From assembly GCA_028715585.1 (NCBI GenBank), contig JAQURN010000007.1:1-20500 (forward strand): a DNA stretch of 20,500 nucleotides, written 5' to 3'. This DNA comes from Actinomycetota bacterium (GTDB lineage Bacteria > Actinomycetota > Geothermincolia > Fen-727 > JAQURN01). A program made the translations under genes and the position numbers. The notes below the pieces were generated by a model, which was given only the letters and a program-made list of their open reading frames with translations, made no database searches and was not told where the DNA came from. Shown one piece after another: positions 1-6,148 of this stretch. The first letter of the stretch is position 1. Each line of letters begins with the position of its first letter.

Positions 1-780
1 GAGGTTTACATGGGGAATGTAGATGTGAAAAGGCAGGAGAGCAACGTCTTTAGGATGGAGCTTCTCGGGGCGAAGGTGAAGTCGGTAGCTGGTGGAAGCG
101 CCACCTTGAAGGATGCGATAAACGCGGCGCTGAGGGAGTGGGTGGAAAACGTGAGGGACACTCATTATTGCATGGGCTCGGTTGTGGGTCCGCACCCTTT
201 CCCCATGATTGTGAGAGAGTTTCAGAGGGTGATAGGAGAAGAGACCAAAAAGCAGGCGCTCGAAAAAGAGGGGAGGCTTCCAGACGCGATAGTTGCGTGT
301 GTTGGCGGCGGAAGCAACGCAATGGGGATATTTTCTCCCTTCATTGGTGGGGAGACCCTTCTTTTGGGAGTGGAAGCGGGAGGCAGAGGCTCAGGACCAG
401 AGGAGCACGGAAGCACCCTCTTGTTGGGGGAAGTTGGGGTTCTTCATGGGGCGATGTCATATCTCTTGCAGGATGAGAATGGCCAGGTGTTGGGCACGCA
501 TTCGATTTCTGCCGGGCTCGACTACCCTGGGGTTGGACCTGAACATTCGTATCTGAAAGAGCACGGGCTCGCGAAATATACCTCCGTGGATGATAAAGGC
601 GCTCTGGAAGCGGCAAGACTTCTTTCGAAGGCTGAAGGAATCATTCCAGCCCTGGAGAGCGCGCACGCGGTATCCAAGGCAGTGGAGATTGCTCGAGAAA
701 TGAGTCCTCACCAATTCATAGCAGTGTGCCTTTCTGGAAGGGGAGACAAAGATGTAGAGATTATAAAGGAGGCTTGCTGA
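1..780 (+). CDS. trpB: Tryptophan synthase beta subunit, 5' end missing
   Basis: The reading frame is open from base 1, so the gene starts upstream of the window and about the last 259 codons are present. TrpB condenses indole with L-serine, using PLP, to make tryptophan in the cytoplasm as part of the alpha2-beta2 complex with TrpA. The opening residues (Y-M-G-x-x-D-V-x-R-Q) are typical of TrpB. The glycine-rich GGGSNAMG at about codons 102-109 of the visible part is the PLP phosphate-binding loop, and LSGRGDKD near the C-terminus is the conserved end. The PLP-binding lysine lies upstream, outside the window. The stop is one base before the trpA start, with the trpA ribosome-binding site inside the last trpB codons, so the two are surely cotranscribed. 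I see no frameshift. The ATG at position 10 is internal to the gene, not its start. Confidence 0.96.
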   Translation, partial: EVYMGNVDVKRQESNVFRMELLGAKVKSVAGGSATLKDAINAALREWVENVRDTHYCMGSVVGPHPFPMIVREFQRVIGEETKKQALEKEGRLPDAIVACVGGGSNAMGIFSPFIGGETLLLGVEAGGRGSGPEEHGSTLLLGEVGVLHGAMSYLLQDENGQVLGTHSISAGLDYPGVGPEHSYLKEHGLAKYTSVDDKGALEAARLLSKAEGIIPALESAHAVSKAVEIAREMSPHQFIAVCLSGRGDKDVEIIKEAC

Positions 781-781
781 C

Positions 782-1591
782 ATGGGCAGTATGGACGGGC
801 GCCTTGGCAGGATGTTTTCTGAGGTAAGAGCAGAAGGGCGGGCTGCCCTCATCACTTATACTACCGCTTTCTATCCGGACCGGCAGACGAGCATATCCGT
901 GATGCTCACCATGCTCGAAAGTGGCGCCGACGCGCTGGAGATTGGGCTTCCGTTCTCCGACCCTGTTATGGATGGGCCCACCATAGAGGAGGCATCAAAG
1001 ATTGCACTTTCCTCTGGCGCCACCCCCCAAGGAGTTCTCGAGCTCGCTGCCAGCCTCAGACAGGCAACACCCAAGCCAATCCTCATCATGAGCTACTACA
1101 ATCCCATATTCCACCACGGGGTAAAGAGGTTCGTAAGGACGGCAAAAGAGGCGGGAGTGGACGCATTGGTCGTCCCAGACCTTCCCGCGGAGGAGATGTT
1201 TCCCCTTAGGGAGGCATGCGAGAGGGCATGCCTAGAGACGGTATCCTTTTGCTCTCCCACCACCAGCGATTCAAGGATTGCAGCTTGCGCTGAAGCCGCC
1301 TCTGGCTTTATCTACTGCGTTTCTCGGCTTGGAACTACCGGCACGCGCGAGGGGCTTTCAGCCGACCTCGCGCCATTTATCCAGAGGATAAGGGCAATTA
1401 CCACAAAGCCCCTTGCTGTGGGCATCGGCATCTCCACCCCAGAGCAATGCAGGGAAGTGGGAAAGCTAGCCGACGGGGCCATAGTGGGAAGCGCCCTCGT
1501 GAAAGAGATTCCAGGGTTCGAACCCGCCAGAAAGAGGGAAAGCGCGCTCGCTGCGCTCGTGAGCGCGCTTTCGGACTCACTTAGGGGTTAG
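782..1591 (+). CDS. trpA: Tryptophan synthase alpha subunit
   Basis: This 269-residue protein has the usual TrpA length. TrpA cleaves indole-3-glycerol phosphate to indole and glyceraldehyde 3-phosphate and channels indole to TrpB. The family signature is clear: LEIGLPFSDPVMDGP at residues 52-66 holds the two catalytic acids, Glu53 and Asp64 (Glu49 and Asp60 in the Salmonella enzyme). Further TIM-barrel phosphate-binding segments (GTTGTR, GIGIS) are present. The start at 782 is chosen because AAAGGAGG lies at 765-772, nine bases upstream; the next ATG at 791 would be too far away. It directly follows trpB and is the last gene of this trp segment. The next gene is convergent and begins only 12 bases after the stop, so transcription must end inside or right at the end of one of the two genes. 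A strong inverted repeat in the last codons is listed separately. Confidence 0.97.
   Translation: MGSMDGRLGRMFSEVRAEGRAALITYTTAFYPDRQTSISVMLTMLESGADALEIGLPFSDPVMDGPTIEEASKIALSSGATPQGVLELAASLRQATPKPILIMSYYNPIFHHGVKRFVRTAKEAGVDALVVPDLPAEEMFPLREACERACLETVSFCSPTTSDSRIAACAEAASGFIYCVSRLGTTGTREGLSADLAPFIQRIRAITTKPLAVGIGISTPEQCREVGKLADGAIVGSALVKEIPGFEPARKRESALAALVSALSDSLRG
1538..1572 (+). repeat. 12-bp perfect inverted repeat in the 3' end of trpA
   Basis: GAAAGCGCGCTC at 1538-1549 and GAGCGCGCTTTC at 1561-1572 are exact reverse complements separated by 11 bases. The RNA could form a very stable GC-rich hairpin within the last codons of trpA, 20 bases before the stop. There is no run of T after it, so it is not a classical intrinsic terminator. 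It may still slow or protect the 3' end where trpA and the thiolase gene converge. The repeat could also be a by-product of the Ala/Ser/Leu-rich coding sequence. Confidence 0.6.
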
Positions 1592-1603
1592 GGTTACTAG
1601 TGC

Positions 1604-2800
1604 TCAAACTCTTTCTATGATTACAGTTCCTCCCTGCCCGCCACCGCCACAGAGGGTTGCCGCGCCGAGCTTCGCGTTTTTCTCTTGGAGTATTCTCGCG
1701 AGTGTGCCTGTAAGGCGCGGCCCGGAGGCGGCAAGCGGATGCCCTATGGCTACCGCCCCGCCGTGGATGTTTACCCTCTCAGGGTTTAATCCGAGTTCTC
1801 TTATCGCGTACAAGGTGACGATAGAAAATGCCTCGTTTATCTCCCAGTAGTCGATATCGCTAACGCTCAAGCCTGCCTTTTCTAGTGCTTTCTTCGAAGC
1901 CGGAACTGGACCTTTCCCCATTACGCTCGGGTCCACTCCTGCCCATCCCATGGAGATTATCTTCGCGAGAGGTTTTATTCCCATTGACTTGGCTTTCTGC
2001 TCGCTCATGAGCACGACCGAGGAAGCGCCGGCATTGAGGGGAGAGGAGTTTCCCGCGGTTATTTGCCCTCCCTCTTTGAAGGATGGAGGAAGTTGCGCAA
2101 GCGCCTCGAGTGTTGTCTCTGGCCTGATTGACTGGTCGGAGTCAATTACTTTTTTCTCTCCGCTATCGAGGGTTACCTCGACAGGATGAAGCTCCCCGGC
2201 GAAGTAACTATCAGCCAGCGCCTTCGCTGCCTTCTGGTGGCTTCCGAGCGACCACTTGTCCATGTCTTCCCTGGTAAACCCTCCCTCGGAGAAGAGTTTC
2301 TCGGCGGTAAGACCCATGCTCATAGCGGTTTGAAGCTCATACATCTTGAGCTTCTCGTCCTGCCAGAAGCGGGGATTCACCTGCATGAGATCAGGGTTGT
2401 ATCTTGGATCCAGCGCGACGTGGGTCATGTGCTCCATCCCTGAAGCGATTACTATATCCGAATAGTCGAGCATTATCTCCATCGTCCCCTGGTGAATGGC
2501 GCTCATCCCCGATATACATACCCTGTCCATTGCCTGAGCGGGCACCTCGAAGGGGAAGTAAGAGAGGAAAGCGAGCGTCCTCCCGCCCATCGTAAAGTTT
2601 TCCCGCTGCTGCAGGCTACAACCTGTAAGCAGGTCGCCTATCTCCTCTGGTTTTATCCCGTTCCGAGAGACAAGCTCTCTAAGTATGATGGATAGCGCCT
2701 CGTCCATCCTTAGGTTGTTATAGACATCCCTTTCAGGCTTGTTGGGTCTTGACCTCGAAAAAGGGACTCTCAAGAAATCGGCGATTACCACGTCTGACAT
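1604..2800 (-). CDS. Thiolase family protein (acetyl-CoA C-acyltransferase type)
   Basis: This 398-residue protein has standard thiolase length. Thiolases either cleave 3-ketoacyl-CoA or condense two acyl-CoA units in the cytoplasm. The three hallmark active-site segments are visible: the nucleophile Cys95 in DRVCISGM, His354 in GGAVAIGHPLAASG, and Cys384 in CGGGGQGG; NEAF at 322-325 is also conserved. The start is well supported by an AAGGAGGAGG-like ribosome-binding site in the 30 bases between it and the upstream methyltransferase gene, with which it probably forms an operon. Whether it works in beta-oxidation, ketone or butyrate-type fermentation, or supplies acetoacetyl-CoA cannot be told, because no hydratase, dehydrogenase or CoA transferase is adjacent. 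Family confidence is high; substrate chain length is unknown. Confidence 0.93.
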   Translation of the reverse strand: MSDVVIADFLRVPFSRSRPNKPERDVYNNLRMDEALSIILRELVSRNGIKPEEIGDLLTGCSLQQRENFTMGGRTLAFLSYFPFEVPAQAMDRVCISGMSAIHQGTMEIMLDYSDIVIASGMEHMTHVALDPRYNPDLMQVNPRFWQDEKLKMYELQTAMSMGLTAEKLFSEGGFTREDMDKWSLGSHQKAAKALADSYFAGELHPVEVTLDSGEKKVIDSDQSIRPETTLEALAQLPPSFKEGGQITAGNSSPLNAGASSVVLMSEQKAKSMGIKPLAKIISMGWAGVDPSVMGKGPVPASKKALEKAGLSVSDIDYWEINEAFSIVTLYAIRELGLNPERVNIHGGAVAIGHPLAASGPRLTGTLARILQEKNAKLGAATLCGGGGQGGTVIIERV

Positions 2801-2830
2801 TGTGCTACCTCCTCCTTTTCTTATCTATTT

Positions 2831-3670
2831 TTACGGCAGCTTCGCCGCCTCAGCTTCTCGCTTGGTGCAGAAATATATATCTTCTTCGGAGCTCAACCCG
2901 AATCGTTCGATTTCCTCTGGGGAAAACTTTTTCCCAAACGGGATTACACGGACATCGAAGCCCGAATTCTCGAGCCGCTCTCTAAAATCAGGTCCATAGG
3001 CTCGGAGATGGTCGGGCCATTTCAGTATTTCTTCTTGTTCTTTCTTGCCGAGCTCGTCGCGCTCGACCGTTTGCGGAACCTGTATCGGAACCTGGATTAT
3101 CGCTTGCCCATCGGGTTTTAGAACCCTGTGAAGCTCCCTCAGGGCTTTCATGTCGTCATCGATGTGCTCGAGGACGTGATAACAGATTATAAAATCGAAA
3201 GAGGAGCTCTCGAAATCCATATTTCTTATGTCTATCCTCTCCATGGCAAGCGGGGAGAACAGGTCGGCGGAAGTATATTCGACCTTCTCGAAATCACGGC
3301 AGAATTCTTGGAAGCTCCAATCTGGTCCTACCTCCAGAAGCCTCATCTCTCTTTTGCCGAAGTCTGTTTCGTCTCTCAAGAATTTGCATAGAAGCCGGTA
3401 TCGCTCCATCGAGAGACAGAATGGACAGCGTGCGGTGTAATAAGGGGAGAAGAGGAAGTGGGAGAACGTCTTTCCACAGCAGGGACATTCTACGCCATCG
3501 CCTCGAAAAATAAAGGCTCGCAGCTTTGCCAGAACTTCCTTTACGGGGTAGCGGGGCGGACCGCCATCTTCGGATATCCTAACTGGCCTCGGGTAAAGCC
3601 TTACTTTCTGCGTTTGTTCCTTACCTTTTATCGAATCGCCTACTATCCAAACAACGAGGGATGATATCAT
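2831..3670 (-). CDS. Class I SAM-dependent methyltransferase with N-terminal CxxC pair
   Basis: With the chosen start the protein has 279 residues. Residues 62-65 (CPCC) and 82-85 (CPFC) form a likely zinc knuckle ahead of the catalytic domain. The Rossmann methyltransferase fold follows, with motif I LLEVGPDWS at 111-119, an acidic residue near D136, and the Methyltransf_11-type block FDFIICYHVLEHIDD at 158-172 followed by LHRVLKPDG. The acceptor is unknown; similar proteins often sit among polysaccharide or surface-glycan genes, which fits the divergent glycosyltransferase, but that is inference. The frame stays open upstream to 3727. I prefer the ATG at 3670 because AAGGGGAAGGAG lies just upstream and the extra residues look non-conserved. 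It is probably cotranscribed with the thiolase gene 30 bases downstream, though the two have no obvious biochemical link. Confidence 0.85.
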   Translation of the reverse strand: MISSLVVWIVGDSIKGKEQTQKVRLYPRPVRISEDGGPPRYPVKEVLAKLRAFIFRGDGVECPCCGKTFSHFLFSPYYTARCPFCLSMERYRLLCKFLRDETDFGKREMRLLEVGPDWSFQEFCRDFEKVEYTSADLFSPLAMERIDIRNMDFESSSFDFIICYHVLEHIDDDMKALRELHRVLKPDGQAIIQVPIQVPQTVERDELGKKEQEEILKWPDHLRAYGPDFRERLENSGFDVRVIPFGKKFSPEEIERFGLSSEEDIYFCTKREAEAAKLP

Positions 3671-3720
3671 CTCCTTCCCCTTGCTGGCTACCCCGCCCGT
3701 TCCCCAACCAGCACAGGCGG

Positions 3721-3749
3721 TTCCCAAATCCTGCGCTTTCGGGTAGAAT
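3721..3749 (+). promoter_or_regulatory. Candidate promoter for the GT4-GH94 genes
   Basis: TTCCCA at 3721-3726 and TAGAAT at 3744-3749 are separated by 17 bases; the second matches the -10 consensus at five of six positions and the first matches the -35 at four of six. It points toward the glycosyltransferase gene and lies in the divergent gap upstream of it. This is pattern matching only. Confidence 0.35.
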
Positions 3750-3766
3750 TAGTTTTGCGGAGCGTA

Positions 3767-3785
3767 GTGTTTCAAGGTAAAACAC
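3767..3785 (+). repeat. Inverted repeat in the divergent gap before the GT4 gene
   Basis: GTGTTT at 3767-3772 and AAACAC at 3780-3785 are exact reverse complements around a 7-base loop. Pairing can extend imperfectly outward (GGAG-CG against CG-CCTCC). It would lie in the leader RNA if the candidate promoter at 3721-3749 is used, or could serve as an operator between the two divergent genes. Confidence 0.35.
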
Positions 3786-3826
3786 GCCTCCTTTGAAAGC
3801 ACTCGCCTCGATTTCATGCTCTATCT

Positions 3827-3831
3827 GGAGG
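3827..3831 (+). promoter_or_regulatory. Ribosome-binding site that decides the GT4 start
   Basis: GGAGG lies 12 bases before the ATG at 3844. The spacing is somewhat long, but the upstream TTG at 3793 has no comparable site, and the protein family begins at the residues encoded from 3844. Confidence 0.6.
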
Positions 3832-3843
3832 ATTGACTCGTCT

Positions 3844-6072
3844 ATGAATGTTGTAGTGATTGGCAATCACCTGCCAAGGCAGTGTGGGCTGGCAACTTTT
3901 ACCAGCGACGTAGCTCTATGGGTTTCGCGAACGCTGGGAGAGGGCTCGGACGTTTTTGTGGTCGCAATGAACGACAGGCCAGAGCCTTATGATTATCCAC
4001 CTGTTGTTAGGCTCCAGGTGGATATGAATGATCCCAGGGATTACCCTCGGGCGGCCGACTTCATCAATCTCTCGGATGTTGACATAGTTTGCCTCCAGCA
4101 CGAGTTTGGCATATTTGGGGGAATTGGAGGGAACTATGTAGTGGATCTGCTTCGCGAACTCGAGAAGCCGGTGGTCACCACCGTTCATACTGCCCTCCCG
4201 GATCCGTCGCCGGAAAGGAAAGCCGCTCTCCACGCGGTCGCGGAGCTATCCGAAGCGCTGATAGTGATGAGCCGGAAGGCGGGAGAGCTTGTGCAGCAGT
4301 ACTACGATGTCCCTGCTGAAAAGCTGCACTTCATCCATCACGGCGTCCCGGATATGCCTTTTGAGGACCCTGATAAGCACAAGCCGAAGTGGGGCTTGGA
4401 GGGTAAAATTGTCCTCATGACCTTTGGGCTTCTTCACCGCGGTAAAGGTATCGATTACATGATAGAAGCCATGCCGCGAATAGTGGAGCGTTTCCCCAAT
4501 GTGGTTTACGTCGTCCTTGGAGCGACCCACCCTCCTCTCGTGCAGCGTGAGGGCGAAAAGTACCGCCTTTCGCTGAAAGCGAGGGTGAACGAGCTTGGCC
4601 TTGAGCGGAACGTCCTCTTTTACGATAGGTTCGTGAGCCTCGAGGAGCTGAAGGAATTCCTTGCCGCGACTGACATATATGTGACCCCATATCTGGATAT
4701 GAGACAGGTAGTGAGCGGAACGCTTGCATACGCGATAGGGCTAGGGAGGGCTGTCATTTCCACCCCATACTATTACGCCCAGGAGATTTTGGCGGAGGGT
4801 CGAGGAATTCTGGTTCCGCCGAGGGATTCAGAGAAGTTTTCCGAGGCCGTGATTCATCTTCTTTCCAACAGGGAAGAGCTCGAGGAGATGCGAAAGCGAG
4901 CTTATGAATTTGGAAGAAGGATGATATGGCCCGAGGTCGCGAAGGAACACGTCTCCCTCTTCGAGAAAGTTCTCGCCGGCAGAGAGGCAAGAGGTTTGGA
5001 GCTAGCCGTGGGGAAGGCTAAGCCCGTTGTTTCCCTTCGCGGTCTTCCAAAGCCGAAGCTCGATTATCTTGAAAGACTCACAGACAACACTGGAATTTTT
5101 TCCCAGGCGCATTTCGACATGCCCGCGCGGGAGGCGGGTTACCGAGTGGAGGACAATGCCCTGGCGCTTGCAGCGGTGATTCTCTTCTACCTACAACTTG
5201 GCGACCCCAAGGCGCTCGATTTGGCTCGAATTTATCTCCCGTTCCTGCGGCAGATGCAACGACCGGACGGCGTTTTCCACTCTCGCCTAAACTATGATGG
5301 GTCATTCGGCGATGAAGCGGGGTCGGATGAGTGCCAGGGGAAAGCCCTCGTTGGGCTTGGGATATGCGCGGCCCTGGCTGAAGAAGAAGGAATTGCTTCG
5401 CTTGCGAAGACGATGCTAGACAAAGCGCTTTTGAGTCTGGACATTTATAGTCCAAGGGCTGTGGCTTATGCCGTGGTGGGTTGCTACCACTATCTATCCC
5501 GATTCCCAGGAGCGACCCTCGCCCTAAGGACGATTCGCGATATTGGACAAAAGATTCTCGAATGCTATGAGAATGCCGCCTCGGAAGAGTGGCAGTGGTT
5601 CGAGGATACCCTCTACTGCGCCAATGGCATTTTGCCAAGAGCTCTTTTTCTCTGTTACAGGACGACAGGCGAGGAGATATACCTCACTCGAGCCCTCGAG
5701 ACTCTCGATTTTCTCACCCAGAAGAGCTACACAGACAACATGTTCGACCTTGTTGGCGACCAGGGCTGGTACAGAAGAGGAGGAGAGAAAGCGAGGTTCA
5801 AGCAGCTTCCCATTGAGGCTGCCTCGCTGTGTTCGGCGCACATTGACGCCTACATAATAACGGGGGAGAGAAAACATCTAGAGCTTGCCGTTTCCGCCTT
5901 CGAGTGGTTCCTGGGAAGAAATGTCCTCAAGGAGCCAGTTTGTCATCTCGCCTCTTTTAGCTGCTCGGACGGCATACAGAGGGCAGGGCTCGATCCCGAT
6001 TGCGGGGCTGAGGCGGCGATACATTGGCTCATGTCTCTTCTAAGCATTGAAAGCATAATTCACCTCGTCTAA
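3844..6072 (+). CDS. GT4-family glycosyltransferase with large C-terminal alpha-helical domain
   Basis: This 742-residue cytoplasmic protein has two parts. Residues 1 to about 390 form a GT-B glycosyltransferase: a Rossmann start (NVVVIGNHLPRQCGLATFTSD), HEFGIFGG near 85, a donor-phosphate-binding GLLHRGKG near 195, and the GTLAYAIGLGRAVISTPYYYAQE block near 290-313 where GT4 enzymes hold the sugar-nucleotide. Residues from about 400 to the end, starting near DYLERLTDNTGIFSQ, are helical and repetitive with a DNALAL motif near 435. This looks like the alpha/alpha-toroid-type extension seen in a subset of GT4 proteins, which from memory often occur next to GH130 phosphorylases. Here the next gene, 76 bases downstream, is a GH94 enzyme. 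Donor and product are unknown. The start at 3844 is preferred over the TTG at 3793 because of the GGAGG upstream and the family's N-terminus. Whether the C-terminal domain is catalytic or binds glycan is open. Confidence 0.88.
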   Translation: MNVVVIGNHLPRQCGLATFTSDVALWVSRTLGEGSDVFVVAMNDRPEPYDYPPVVRLQVDMNDPRDYPRAADFINLSDVDIVCLQHEFGIFGGIGGNYVVDLLRELEKPVVTTVHTALPDPSPERKAALHAVAELSEALIVMSRKAGELVQQYYDVPAEKLHFIHHGVPDMPFEDPDKHKPKWGLEGKIVLMTFGLLHRGKGIDYMIEAMPRIVERFPNVVYVVLGATHPPLVQREGEKYRLSLKARVNELGLERNVLFYDRFVSLEELKEFLAATDIYVTPYLDMRQVVSGTLAYAIGLGRAVISTPYYYAQEILAEGRGILVPPRDSEKFSEAVIHLLSNREELEEMRKRAYEFGRRMIWPEVAKEHVSLFEKVLAGREARGLELAVGKAKPVVSLRGLPKPKLDYLERLTDNTGIFSQAHFDMPAREAGYRVEDNALALAAVILFYLQLGDPKALDLARIYLPFLRQMQRPDGVFHSRLNYDGSFGDEAGSDECQGKALVGLGICAALAEEEGIASLAKTMLDKALLSLDIYSPRAVAYAVVGCYHYLSRFPGATLALRTIRDIGQKILECYENAASEEWQWFEDTLYCANGILPRALFLCYRTTGEEIYLTRALETLDFLTQKSYTDNMFDLVGDQGWYRRGGEKARFKQLPIEAASLCSAHIDAYIITGERKHLELAVSAFEWFLGRNVLKEPVCHLASFSCSDGIQRAGLDPDCGAEAAIHWLMSLLSIESIIHLV

Positions 6073-6148
6073 AGTTTTTAATTCCCTCCTTAGTGGAAAT
6101 TTTTGCTAGTATTCTGTCGTTGGGTGTTTCAAAGCCGCGGGAGCGAAA

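Noticed and set aside
3621..3866. 81-codon open frame on the minus strand across the methyltransferase/GT4 gap
   Set aside because: It overlaps the start of two better-supported genes, has no family motif, and is best seen as a shadow of the divergent region.
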